Source of the DNA: Kitasatospora sp. NBC_00240
Lineage (GTDB): Bacteria > Actinomycetota > Actinomycetes > Streptomycetales > Streptomycetaceae
Reading direction: 5' to 3'
DNA: 64,000 nucleotides
NCBI RefSeq assembly: GCF_026342405.1
Contig: NZ_JAPEMU010000001.1
Location: forward strand, 4,216,001-4,280,000
In this document: positions 26,116 through 35,032 of the stretch, piece after piece
Numbering within the stretch: position 1 is the first letter of the stretch
Layout: every line of letters begins with the position of its first letter
The notes under the pieces: generated by a model
What the model was told of the DNA's origin: nothing
Databases searched by the model: none
The model's input: the letters and a program-made list of their open reading frames with translations, nothing else
Program-made: the position numbers and the translations under genes

Positions 26116-27734
26116 CAGACTGCGGGCTTCTCTTCCAGGCGGGGGAACAGGATCTCGCCCTTGGTGACGGTGGAGCCGGCCGGCAGTCGGCCCCAGTCGG
26201 CGGCGGAGACGACGCTCTGCGCGGCGAGCGCGCCGAGGCCCGCCTCGGCGCCGAGCGAGTCCCACAGCTTCTCGGCGGTCACCGGCATCACCGGGTTGAG
26301 CAGGACGGCGGTGGCGCGCAGCGACTCGGCGGCCGTGTAGAGGATGGTCGCCAGGCGTGCCCGGCCCTCCTCGGAGTCGTCCTTGGCGACCTTCCAGGGC
26401 TCCTGGTCGCTGATGTAGCCGTTGACCTGCTTGACGAACTCGAAGATCGCGGCGAGGCCGCCGGCGAAGTCGAGGTCCTCGCCGATCTTCTGGTCGGCGG
26501 TCTTCACGGCGGCCGCGAGGCCGTCCGCGACGGCCTGCTCGGCGGGGCCGGCGGCGGTGGCAGCGGGCAGCGCGCCGTCGAAGTACTTGCCGACCATGGC
26601 GGCGACCCGGGAGGCGAGGTTGCCGAAGTCGTTGGCCAGTTCGGAGGTGTACCGGGCGGAGAAGTCCTCCCAGGAGAACGAGCCGTCGGTGCCGAACGGG
26701 ATGGCCCGCAGGAAGTAGTAGCGGTAGGCGTCCACGCCGAAGTGCGAGGTGAGGTCCTGCGGCGCGATGCCGGTGAGGTTGGACTTGCTCATCTTCTCGC
26801 CGCCGACCATCAGCCAGCCGTTGGCGACGACCCGCTTGGGCAGTGGCAGCCCGGCGGCCATCAGCATCGCGGGCCAGATCACCGCGTGGAAGCGCAGGAT
26901 GTCCTTGCCGACCAGGTGGACGGAGGCGGGCCACAGCTCGGCGAAGCGCTCGGGGTCGCTGCCGTAGCCGGCGGCGGTGATGTAGTTCTGCAGCGCGTCG
27001 ACCCAGACGTACAGGACGTGCTTCTCGTCCCAGGGCAGGGGGACGCCCCAGTTGAAGGTGGAGCGGGAGATGGAGAGGTCCTGCAGGCCCTGCTCGACGA
27101 AGCGCAGCACCTCGTTGCGGGCCGACTCCGGGGCGATGAAGCCGGGGTTCTCGGCGTAGAACTCCAGCAGCTTCGGGCCGTAGGCGGAGAGGCGGAAGAA
27201 GTAGTTCTCCTCCTCCAGCCACTCGACCGGCTTCTTGTGGATCGGGCAGAGCTTCTCGTCCTCGGTGGCGCCGTCGAGCAGTTCGGCCTGGAGCTTGTAC
27301 TCCTCGCAGCCGACGCAGTACGGGCCGGAGTAGCCGCCCTTGTAGATCTCGCCCTTGTCGAAGAGGTCCTGGACGAACTCCTGGACGCGGTCGGTGTGGC
27401 GCTGCTGGGTGGTGCGGATGAAGTCGTCGTTGGCGATGTTCAGGTGCTGCCAGAGCGGCTTCCACGCCTCCTCGACCAGCTTGTCGCACCACTCCTGCGG
27501 GGTGACGCCGTTGGCGTCGGCCGTCCGCATGATCTTCTGTCCGTGTTCGTCGGTACCGGTCAGGTACCACACCTTCTCGCCGCGCTGGCGGTGCCAGCGG
27601 GTGAGGACGTCGCCCGCCACGGTGGTGTACGCGTGGCCCAGGTGGGGGCGATCGTTGACGTAGTAGATCGGGGTGGAAACGTAGTACGCCGGGGTCTGGG
27701 CCCCGGTGGTGCTGTGGTCTGCTGTGGCCGCCAT
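26115..27734 (-). CDS. metG: Methionyl-tRNA synthetase
   Basis: This 539-residue class I synthetase has the HIGH equivalent PHLGH at 30-34 and KMSKS at about 315. The zinc-knuckle connective region includes YCVGCEEY and LCPIHKKP. It charges initiator and elongator tRNA-Met. It lacks the C-terminal dimerisation domain of the long E. coli form, as is usual for actinobacteria. It is coupled to the TatD-family gene by a 4-base overlap. Confidence 0.95.
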   Translation of the reverse strand: MAATADHSTTGAQTPAYYVSTPIYYVNDRPHLGHAYTTVAGDVLTRWHRQRGEKVWYLTGTDEHGQKIMRTADANGVTPQEWCDKLVEEAWKPLWQHLNIANDDFIRTTQQRHTDRVQEFVQDLFDKGEIYKGGYSGPYCVGCEEYKLQAELLDGATEDEKLCPIHKKPVEWLEEENYFFRLSAYGPKLLEFYAENPGFIAPESARNEVLRFVEQGLQDLSISRSTFNWGVPLPWDEKHVLYVWVDALQNYITAAGYGSDPERFAELWPASVHLVGKDILRFHAVIWPAMLMAAGLPLPKRVVANGWLMVGGEKMSKSNLTGIAPQDLTSHFGVDAYRYYFLRAIPFGTDGSFSWEDFSARYTSELANDFGNLASRVAAMVGKYFDGALPAATAAGPAEQAVADGLAAAVKTADQKIGEDLDFAGGLAAIFEFVKQVNGYISDQEPWKVAKDDSEEGRARLATILYTAAESLRATAVLLNPVMPVTAEKLWDSLGAEAGLGALAAQSVVSAADWGRLPAGSTVTKGEILFPRLEEKPAV

Positions 27735-27946
27735 GGTCGGAAAGCTTAGTCGCGCGCGGGGGCCGTCCTCGACCCGATTCCCGGCGGCCGGCGGCCGCGG
27801 GCGCGGCGGGGCGCGGGCCGACGCGCGTCAGGACGTCACGGCCGGGCCGCGGGCCCGGCCGTGCGGCGGTGCGGGTCAGCCCCGCACGGCCGCGGACCGA
27901 CGGCGGTCGGCCCGCCCGGACGCCGTCCGTCCCGCCCCGGGGTCGA

Positions 27947-28372
27947 TCAGCCGCGCAACCAGGCCCAGAAGCCGGCCAGGCGTCCGCGCGGCGTCTCCTT
28001 CATGGGGGGACGGGTGGGGCCGGCCGGTTCGGCGTGCGCCCCGAAGCCGGGGGCGTGGTGGAAGGACCGCTCGGTACCGGCCACCCGGCCCGCCCGCATG
28101 ATCCGCACCGTGTGTCCGCCGCAGCCGGGGCAGGTGGGCTTCAGCAGCGGCGACGGCACCCGGACCCCGTTGGCGTGGTACTCGAACACGATGTGGCCGT
28201 CCCGGGCCACGTGGTGCTCGATCTCGTACGCCTGCTCCCAGCCGTACCCGCAGCTCAGGCAGGCGAAGGAGTAGGCCTCCCGGACGGTCTCGACCGGGGT
28301 GGGCGGTCGGCTGGTCAGGCCGAGATCGCTCAGTGCGTTGCCACCGAGGGGGCTGCCGATTGTGTCGCTCAT
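27947..28372 (-). CDS. Zinc-ribbon-like hypothetical protein
   Basis: This 141-residue soluble protein has two Cys pairs, ACLSCGYGW (about 38-46) and CPGCGGH (about 79-85), which probably chelate one zinc. Wording between them is EIEHHVARDGHIVFEYHANG. I chose the ATG at 28372 because a GGGAG site lies 6 nt before it; an ATG 16 codons upstream is also open. It resembles conserved Streptomyces proteins of unknown function that sit near rsmI. No enzymatic motif is visible, and a nucleic-acid-binding role is only a guess from the ribbon. Confidence 0.7.
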   Translation of the reverse strand: MSDTIGSPLGGNALSDLGLTSRPPTPVETVREAYSFACLSCGYGWEQAYEIEHHVARDGHIVFEYHANGVRVPSPLLKPTCPGCGGHTVRIMRAGRVAGTERSFHHAPGFGAHAEPAGPTRPPMKETPRGRLAGFWAWLRG

Positions 28373-28585
28373 CGCGTCTCCCAGCGCCCGCCGGGCCCTC
28401 GCCCGGTTCGGGTCTTTCATACCGGTGGATGCCCGGGACGCCCCGGTCGATGCCCGGCTTGTCGAGACTTGGACCCGTATTGGGAATCCCTGTACGAAGT
28501 CCGGGCCAAAGCTTCAGATCATCGGGCGTTTACCAGGGCCTTTTCTCCAAGGTACGCGCCTGTGGCCCCAGTGGCACCCCCATTC

Positions 28586-29443
28586 TCAGCGGGTCCCGGC
28601 AGCCTCGTTCTTCGCCGCCACCACGGCGTCGAAGACCTCCCGCTTGGGCAGTTTCAGCTCCAGCGCGACGGCGGCGATGGCCTCCTTGCGGCGCTCCCCG
28701 GCCTCCTCCCGGACGGCCACCCGGCGGGCCAGCTCCTCGGGGGTGAGCTCGGCCGGTCCGGCCGGCGGGGCGCCGGCGACCACCACGGTGATCTCGCCGC
28801 GGACGCCCTCGGCGGCCCAGGTCGCCAGCTCGCCGATCGGGCCGCGCTTGACCTCCTCGTAGGTCTTGGTCAGCTCGCGGCAGACGGCGGCCGGCCGGTC
28901 AGCTCCGAAGGCCTCGGCCATCGCGGTGAGGGCCTCGGCGATCCGGTGCGGGGCCTCGAAGAAGACCATGGTGCGGGGCTCGGCGGCGACCTCCGCGAGC
29001 CGGCGGGCGCGGTCGCCGGCCTTGCGGGGCAGGAAGCCCTCGAAGGTGAACCGGTCGACCGGCAGGCCGGAGAGCGCGAGCGCGGTGAGCACCGCGGACG
29101 GCCCGGGCACGGCGGTGACCTTCACCTGGGCCTCGACGGCGGCGGCGACCAGCCGGTAGCCGGGGTCGGAGACCGAGGGCATGCCGGCGTCGGTCACCAG
29201 CAGCACGCGGGCGCCACCGAGCAACGCCTCGACCAGTTCGGGGGTGCGACCGACCTCGTTGCCCTCGAAGTAGGAGAGCACCCGCCCGGCCGGGGTGACC
29301 CCGAGGGCCTGGGTGAGCCGGCGCAGCCGCCGGGTGTCCTCGGCCGCGATCACGTCCGCCGTGGCCAGCTCGTTGACGAGCCGGGGCGGGGCGTCCGAGA
29401 CGTCGCCGATGGGGGTGCCTGCCAAAACCAGTACGCCTGTCAC
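28586..29443 (-). CDS. rsmI: 16S rRNA (cytidine-1402-2'-O)-methyltransferase
   Basis: This 285-residue SPOUT-like tetrapyrrole-methylase-fold enzyme begins VTGVLVLAGTPIGDVSDAPPR. It has ADVIAAEDTRRLRRL, the SAM loop VLLVTDAGMPSVSDPG (about 86-101), and VTAVPGPSAVLTALALSG. RsmI adds the ribose methyl of C1402 in the ribosomal P site. The GTG at 29443 gives the exact family N-terminus; the frame upstream is open only by chance. It is divergent from the protein O-mannosyltransferase gene. Confidence 0.94.
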   Translation of the reverse strand: MTGVLVLAGTPIGDVSDAPPRLVNELATADVIAAEDTRRLRRLTQALGVTPAGRVLSYFEGNEVGRTPELVEALLGGARVLLVTDAGMPSVSDPGYRLVAAAVEAQVKVTAVPGPSAVLTALALSGLPVDRFTFEGFLPRKAGDRARRLAEVAAEPRTMVFFEAPHRIAEALTAMAEAFGADRPAAVCRELTKTYEEVKRGPIGELATWAAEGVRGEITVVVAGAPPAGPAELTPEELARRVAVREEAGERRKEAIAAVALELKLPKREVFDAVVAAKNEAAGTR

Positions 29444-29545
29444 GGGCCCCATCCTCGCAGGCTTCGGGACGCCGCGGTGCGGGTGGCCTTTCCGGACGAA
29501 CCGGGCAGCTTCGGAGGGAGCCGCCGCGGTGCCGGGCACCGCCCC

Positions 29546-29551
29546 TACGAT
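29546..29551 (+). promoter_or_regulatory. Leaderless -10 box of pmt
   Basis: TACGAT lies 6 nt before the GTG at 29558 and no Shine-Dalgarno site is present, so the mRNA probably starts at or near the start codon. The -35 region is not clear. Confidence 0.5.
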
Positions 29552-29557
29552 GTGCGG

Positions 29558-31438
29558 GTGAACGGCGACACGGCGACTGGCGCGCCTACTGGTACAGACC
29601 ACACCCCGCCGGGTGGCGTCGACGTGCTGGGCCGGACGGGCCAGCCGTCCCCCGCCCTGCCGGCCCCGCGCGAGGGCGCGGACGGCCCCGGGGACGGCCC
29701 GCCCGGCGCCCGGCCGCCGTCCTGGCGCCGCACGCTGGAACGTTTCGGCCACCGCCCGCCCGAGCGGACCCCGCTCGCCGAGCGGCTGGTGCCGCCGATG
29801 CCGTCGGCCGGCGGGCCGCCGCTGGTGCTGAACCGACTGGGGATCTTCCCGCCGGCGCGGCTCTGGGCCTGGCTGTGCCGCTGGGCGGGCTGGCTGGGGC
29901 CGCTGTCGGTGGCGCTGTTCGGCGGAGTGCTGCGCTTCACCGGGCTCGGCACCCCGAACGCGATCGTCTTCGACGAGACGTACTACGCCAAGGACGCGTA
30001 CACGCTCTGGCACCTCGGCTACGAGAGCAACTGGGCGGACGGCGCCAACGAGGCGATCATGGCCTCGCCGCAGGGCATCCCGTACCGGCTGGACGCGGCG
30101 TACGTGGTCCACCCGCCGGTAGGCAAGTGGATCATAGGTCTGGGCGAGTACGTCTTCGGGATGAACCCGTTCGGCTGGCGGGCCGCGATGGCGCTGCTGG
30201 GCACCCTGTCGATCCTGATGATCGCCAGGATCGGCCGCCGGCTGTTCCGCTCCACGCTGCTGGGCTGCGTGGCCGGGCTGCTGCTGGCCGTGGACGGGCT
30301 GCACTTCGTGATGAGCCGGGTCGCCCTGCTGGACCTCGTGGTGATGTTCTGGATCCTGGCGGCCTTCGGCTTCCTGCTGCTGGACCGCGACCGCACCCGC
30401 GGCCTGATCGCCCGCCGGCTCGGCGACGCCCCCGACGCCGTGCTCGCCCGCCGGATGAACCTCGGCTGGCGTCCGTACCGGATCGCGGCCGGCGTCTGTG
30501 TCGGCCTGACCTGCGCCACCAAGTGGAGCGGCCTCTACGTCGCGCTCGCCTTCGGGCTGCTGACCGTCCTGTGGGACGCCGGCTCCCGCCGGCTGGCCGG
30601 CGCCGCCCGGCCCTACCTGTGGACGCTGCTGCGGGACGCGGTACCGGCCTTCTGCTCGATCGTGCTGACCTCGGTGGTCGTCTACATCTCCTCCTTCGCC
30701 GGCTGGTTCGCCAGCAGCAGCGCCCCCGGGCAGGGCGGCTACGGCCGGGACTGGGCGGCGCACCGCGCCGGCCTCTCCCCCGAGTACCTGCCGCTGCCGG
30801 TCCTCGGCCGGGTGAAGATGCCGTTCCAGGTCGACCTGACCTGGGTGCCCGACGCGCTGCGCAGCCTCTGGCACTACCACTCGACGGTGTACGACTTCCA
30901 CACCCACCTGACCAGCCCCCACACCTACCAGTCCAACCCGTGGAGCTGGCTGGTGCTGGGCCGGCCGGTGTCCTACTTCTACGAGTCGCCCAAGCTCGGC
31001 CAGAGCGGCTGCCAGGTGAACGAGTGCGCGCGCGAGGTGCTCGGCATCGGCACGCCGCTGCTGTGGTGGGCCGGCGTGGTGGCGCTGGTCTACTGCCTGT
31101 ACCGCTGGGCGGTGCGGCGGGACTGGCGGGCCGGGGCGCTGCTCTGCGGGCTGGCCGCCGGCTACCTGCCGTGGTTCGCCTACCAGCAGCGGACCATCTT
31201 CCTGTTCTACGCGGTCGCCTTCGTGCCGTTCCTGGTGCTCGCGGTGACGATGATGGTCGGGGTGATGATCGGCCCCGCCGGGGCCTCGCAGGACCGCCGG
31301 ATCATCGGCTCGACGGCGGCCGGCGCACTCCTTCTCGCCGTTGTATGGAACTTTTTGTACTTCTATCCCCTCTATACGGGACAGACGATACCGATGGACG
31401 ACTGGCGTGCCCGGATGTGGTTCACCAGCTGGATCTGA
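29558..31438 (+). CDS. pmt: Protein O-mannosyltransferase (GT39)
   Basis: This 626-residue polytopic membrane enzyme has about 100 Pro-rich cytoplasmic residues before the first helix. The catalytic first loop then reads NAIVFDETYYAKDAY (Asp-Glu pair at about residue 138), and a second lumenal motif is LDAAYVVHPPVGKW. At least ten further hydrophobic segments follow. The family transfers mannose from polyprenyl-phosphate-mannose to Ser/Thr of Sec-exported proteins. In Streptomyces, Pmt affects glycoproteins, phage receptors and antibiotic tolerance. The GTG at 29558 is preceded by a TACGAT -10 box. A penicillin-binding protein gene follows on the same strand after 155 nt. Confidence 0.93.
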   Translation: MNGDTATGAPTGTDHTPPGGVDVLGRTGQPSPALPAPREGADGPGDGPPGARPPSWRRTLERFGHRPPERTPLAERLVPPMPSAGGPPLVLNRLGIFPPARLWAWLCRWAGWLGPLSVALFGGVLRFTGLGTPNAIVFDETYYAKDAYTLWHLGYESNWADGANEAIMASPQGIPYRLDAAYVVHPPVGKWIIGLGEYVFGMNPFGWRAAMALLGTLSILMIARIGRRLFRSTLLGCVAGLLLAVDGLHFVMSRVALLDLVVMFWILAAFGFLLLDRDRTRGLIARRLGDAPDAVLARRMNLGWRPYRIAAGVCVGLTCATKWSGLYVALAFGLLTVLWDAGSRRLAGAARPYLWTLLRDAVPAFCSIVLTSVVVYISSFAGWFASSSAPGQGGYGRDWAAHRAGLSPEYLPLPVLGRVKMPFQVDLTWVPDALRSLWHYHSTVYDFHTHLTSPHTYQSNPWSWLVLGRPVSYFYESPKLGQSGCQVNECAREVLGIGTPLLWWAGVVALVYCLYRWAVRRDWRAGALLCGLAAGYLPWFAYQQRTIFLFYAVAFVPFLVLAVTMMVGVMIGPAGASQDRRIIGSTAAGALLLAVVWNFLYFYPLYTGQTIPMDDWRARMWFTSWI

Positions 31439-31593
31439 CGCGGCGGCACCACCGCCGCGACAGGTACCGGATGCATCACGAGACCCCCACGTTTCGTGAG
31501 CGCACGGATCGGACCGGCCTAGGCTGGTCCCCGAACGTGCGTCCGCCACACCCGGACGCCCGCCAGTCGCCAGACCCTTGGGGGACCAGCACC

Positions 31594-33327
31594 ATGCGCA
31601 GAGGCGCGAAGATCGGCATTATCACCGGCGTTTCCGTCGCGATGATCGGCGGAGCGGGCTACGGCGCCTACAGCCTCGTGGGCCCCTCCGACGACCCGAA
31701 GGCCCCCAAGGCCCGCACGGTGGTCGCCGAGCCGCCCTCAGCAGAGCTGGCCGCGAGCGGGAGCAAGGCGTTCCTCGACGCCTGGGCCTCGGGCGACCTG
31801 GAGGCGGCCGGCAAGCTCACCGACGACCCGCAGGCCGCGACCACCGCGCTGACCGCGTTCAAGGACAAGGTCAAGCCGAGCGCGATGACGCTGGCCACCA
31901 GCGGCCCGGCCACCGCGGCGGCCGTCGCGGCCGCCACCAGCGCCTCCCCCTCGGCGGCCCCGAAGGCCACCGCCTCGGCGAGCGCCGCCGCCTCTCCCGC
32001 CTCCACCGCCACCCCGCCGCCGGCCGGGCAGGTGATGATGGCCTTCAAGGCCAAGGCCGAGTTCGCGGGCACCACCAGCACCTGGAGTTACGACGGCTTC
32101 CTCGGCGTTGTCAAGATGAGCGACGGCACGGCCTCCGTGCACTGGGCGCCGACGGTGATCCACCCGCACCTGGCCGAGGGCGAGACGATCACCGCGCAGC
32201 CGATCTTCGCGCCGCCGTCCAACATGACCGACCGCAACGGCAAGTCGCTGGCCGGGTACGCCTCGCTGACCAGCATGCTGGCGGGCATCCCGAAGGCCAA
32301 CATCGCGGGCGACCCGGCCGACGCGGGCAACGGCGTGGTGATCCTGGACGCCTCCGGCAAGGGCACCCCGGAGAACCTCTTCACCATCACCGCGCCCAAG
32401 CCCGGCAAGCCGCTGAAGCTGACCATCGACGGCGCGCTCCAGGCCGCCGCCGAGAAGGCCGTCCTGGACCAGTCGCAGGGCGGCAAGCGGAAGGCCGCGC
32501 TGGTCGCGATCGAGCCCACCACCGGCAAGATCCTGGCCGCCGCCAACGCCCCGGCGACCGGCTTCAACACCGCCTTCCTGGGTGCCACCGCGCCCGGCTC
32601 CACGATGAAGGTGATCACCGCGGCGGCGCTGCTGGAGGGCGGGCTCAGCCCCGAGTCCCCGATGCCGTGCCCCGCGACCACCGCGGCCGGGCACACCATC
32701 AAGAACGACTTCGAGGAGCCGCACCCCGAGTACACCCTCAAGGACGACTTCACGAACTCCTGCAACACCGCGTTCGTGATCGAGGGCAAGGCCAAGCTGA
32801 AGTCCGGCGACCTGGCCGACCTCGGCGCCAAGGTCTTCGGGTTCGGCACCCCCTGGAAGGTCGGCGTGCCCAACGTCGACGCCGTCATCCCCGGTGCCGG
32901 GCAGAACCCGGACGAGACGGCCGACGAGTACTACGGCCAGGGCAAGATCAAGATGAACCCGCTGGCGATGGCCTCGGTCGCCGCCACCGTCAAGGGCGGC
33001 GTCTTCAAGCAGCCGATCCTGATCGAGGGGCTCCCGCAGATCGAGGCGCCCGGCAAGCTCTCCCCCGACACCCTGACCAAACTGCGCGCCCTGATGGCGG
33101 CCACCGCGCACAGCGGCACCGCCGCCGGCCCGATGGGCGGCCTGAAGGGTGACATCGGCGGCAAGACCGGCACCGCCGAGCGCGCCGCCGGCCAGGCCAC
33201 CGACAGCTGGTTCACCGCCTACCGCGACAATCTGGCGGTCGCCGCCATGGTCGAGGGCGGCGGCCACGGCGTCGACGCGGCCGGCCCGGCCTCGGCGGCC
33301 GTGCTGGCGGTCGGCAACGGCGGCTGA
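31594..33327 (+). CDS. Penicillin-binding protein (class B-like transpeptidase with NTF2-like domain)
   Basis: The protein has 577 residues. An N-terminal membrane anchor (about 5-28) precedes an NTF2-like/MecA-N segment (about 45-190) that is interrupted by a long Ala/Ser/Thr low-complexity insert (about 110-145). The transpeptidase domain has the active-site motif GSTMK (Ser at about 336), SCN (about 388) and KTG (about 523). It would cross-link peptidoglycan in the wall. A GGGGGA site precedes the ATG. The fold order resembles MecA-like PBPs, which hints at possible low beta-lactam affinity, but the sequence cannot show that. A strong terminator follows. Confidence 0.9.
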   Translation: MRRGAKIGIITGVSVAMIGGAGYGAYSLVGPSDDPKAPKARTVVAEPPSAELAASGSKAFLDAWASGDLEAAGKLTDDPQAATTALTAFKDKVKPSAMTLATSGPATAAAVAAATSASPSAAPKATASASAAASPASTATPPPAGQVMMAFKAKAEFAGTTSTWSYDGFLGVVKMSDGTASVHWAPTVIHPHLAEGETITAQPIFAPPSNMTDRNGKSLAGYASLTSMLAGIPKANIAGDPADAGNGVVILDASGKGTPENLFTITAPKPGKPLKLTIDGALQAAAEKAVLDQSQGGKRKAALVAIEPTTGKILAAANAPATGFNTAFLGATAPGSTMKVITAAALLEGGLSPESPMPCPATTAAGHTIKNDFEEPHPEYTLKDDFTNSCNTAFVIEGKAKLKSGDLADLGAKVFGFGTPWKVGVPNVDAVIPGAGQNPDETADEYYGQGKIKMNPLAMASVAATVKGGVFKQPILIEGLPQIEAPGKLSPDTLTKLRALMAATAHSGTAAGPMGGLKGDIGGKTGTAERAAGQATDSWFTAYRDNLAVAAMVEGGGHGVDAAGPASAAVLAVGNGG

Positions 33328-33346
33328 TCCGCGCCCCGCACGAGAG

Positions 33347-33379
33347 GGGGCGGGTACGGGATCCTCCCGTACCCGCCCC
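33347..33379. terminator. Terminator between convergent PBP and GT87-like genes
   Basis: GGGGCGGGTACGGGA at 33347-33361 pairs with TCCCGTACCCGCCCC at 33365-33379 around a TCC loop. The 15-bp stem is perfect and lies 20 nt past the PBP stop. Confidence 0.85.
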
Positions 33380-33420
33380 TTCGGCGTTCTGCGGACCTGG
33401 GCCCGCCCCCTCGGCCTTCG

Positions 33421-34860
33421 TCAGGCCTGGGCCCCGGCCCGGACGCCTTCCGCCTGACTCACCGGCAGGCTGAGCAAGCAGGGCACCGGCCGGCGGGCCT
33501 TCCAGCGCTGGGCGGCCAGCCGGGGCCAGATCACCAGCACGGCCGGCAGCGCCAGGTACCCGAAGCGCCCGGCGGGGGCGAGCGTGAACGCTATCGCCAG
33601 ACCGGCCGCCAGCAGATCGGCGGCGGCGATGGCGGACACCGGCGGGCGGGCCAGCAGCCAGATGGCGACCGCGGCGCCGCCGAGCGTCAGCAGGGCCAGT
33701 GAGACGGTGTGCCCGGTCGGGCCGAACCCGGCCAGTATCTTGCCCGGCAGCGGACTGCCGGCCGGGGTGTGGATCGCGGTGAGGCCCAGCGGGAACCGGA
33801 CCACCTGCTCGCGCAGGGTCGCCGGCTCGGACAGCGCGACCGGCAGGACGACGGCCAGCGCGGCGCCGGCCGCCGTCAGGCCGGCCCGGAGGGCGGGCCT
33901 GCGCCCGTACAGCCGCCAGATCAGCAGCACCGCCACCGGAAGGGCCGGCCAGGCCGTCCACTTCAGGCTGCAGGCGAGGGCGAGCACCAGCCCGGTGGCG
34001 AAGGTGCGGTCCCGCTCGGCGAGCGCCATCGCCAGGCAGCAGACCCCGATCAGGGGCAGGTCGACGCCGCCCACCACCAGCGCCAGGGCGATCAGCGGCG
34101 AGGCGGTCAGCACGGCCAGCGGCAGCACCGGCCCGCGGTCCCGGGTCGGGCGCAGCAGCCGCCAGCAGGCCAGCAGGCAGCCCAGGAAGGTGAGGGCGAA
34201 CCAGATCCGGGCGTCGCCGAGCACCTCGGTCAGCGGGTCGGAGTTGCCCAGCAGGGTGCGCGGCAGGCCGAACAGGGCCATGGCCGGCAGGTACGGGTTG
34301 TAGTCGCTGACGACCACGGGGTGGGGCAGGTAGGGGCTGCCGGTGCTGAGCAGCAGCCGGGCCGAGCGCTCGACCACCATCACCTCGGACTGGTGGCGGC
34401 CCTGCAGCGCGAGCAGGGCCAGCGGCAGCAGGACGGCGCCGAGCACCGCGACCCCGGCCGCGGCCCGGGCGGCGAACCGGCGCGGCAGGGTCGCGCAGAG
34501 CACTCCGGCCAGCAGGTAGGCGGGCGCGGCCACGGTGCCCCAGAGCCGCTGGTTCGCGAGGTCGGAGACGACCGGGAAGGCCGCCGCCCAGACCGCGGCG
34601 ACGGCGCAGCCCAGCAGCTGCACGCGGCGCATGGCGGCGAGCCGGGCGGGGCCGGCCAGCTCGGCCCGGCCGGCGGGGCCGGGGCCGTCGCCGCGCTGGC
34701 GCGGGAAGACCCGGGTGCCGCGGCGCGGGCCGGGCCGGCGCGCGGCGCGCGGCTGGGCCCCCGGCGCGGCCGGGGCCGTGGCCGGGTGGGCCTGCGTGCT
34801 GCGGCGGCCGGTGAGGCGCCCGCGGCTGCGGGGCTGGCCGGGCATGCGGGTGCTCACCAT
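33421..34860 (-). CDS. Polytopic GT87-like (mannosyl)transferase
   Basis: This 479-residue protein has about 75 Arg/Pro-rich cytoplasmic residues, then roughly ten membrane segments. The extracytoplasmic loop after the second or third helix contains GSPYLPHPVVVSDYNPYLPAM, in pieces. Its Asp-Tyr-Asn-Pro-Tyr pattern is what I associate with DUF2029/GT87 polyprenyl-phosphate-mannose-dependent transferases. Other helices read VLTASPLIALALVVGGVDLPLIG and ALACSLKWTAWPALPVAVLLI. The substrate is unknown. The gene converges on the PBP gene and lies downstream of an amino-acid permease on the same strand. Confidence 0.7.
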   Translation of the reverse strand: MVSTRMPGQPRSRGRLTGRRSTQAHPATAPAAPGAQPRAARRPGPRRGTRVFPRQRGDGPGPAGRAELAGPARLAAMRRVQLLGCAVAAVWAAAFPVVSDLANQRLWGTVAAPAYLLAGVLCATLPRRFAARAAAGVAVLGAVLLPLALLALQGRHQSEVMVVERSARLLLSTGSPYLPHPVVVSDYNPYLPAMALFGLPRTLLGNSDPLTEVLGDARIWFALTFLGCLLACWRLLRPTRDRGPVLPLAVLTASPLIALALVVGGVDLPLIGVCCLAMALAERDRTFATGLVLALACSLKWTAWPALPVAVLLIWRLYGRRPALRAGLTAAGAALAVVLPVALSEPATLREQVVRFPLGLTAIHTPAGSPLPGKILAGFGPTGHTVSLALLTLGGAAVAIWLLARPPVSAIAAADLLAAGLAIAFTLAPAGRFGYLALPAVLVIWPRLAAQRWKARRPVPCLLSLPVSQAEGVRAGAQA

Positions 34861-35032
34861 GAGGGAAGGTTAGGCGCGGGGAGCGCGCCGTGTCGCGATG
34901 TTGGCGTACGGGCTTCGGGGTGTCTCTGCGGGACGCGCGGGGCCGCCGGCCGTTTCCGGGGGGCGGCGGCCCCGCGCTGACCTGCGCGGACGGGCAGTTC
35001 CCGGCCGCCGGAGGTCCGCATCGGCGGGCCGG

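Noticed and set aside
28586..31549. A 987-codon minus-strand frame
   Set aside because: Only its last 285 codons, from the GTG at 29443, are real (rsmI). The rest is antisense to pmt.
29558..33327. A biosynthetic or glycoprotein gene cluster around pmt
   Set aside because: The genes are housekeeping envelope functions with a terminator at 33347-33379, and no pathway genes accompany them.
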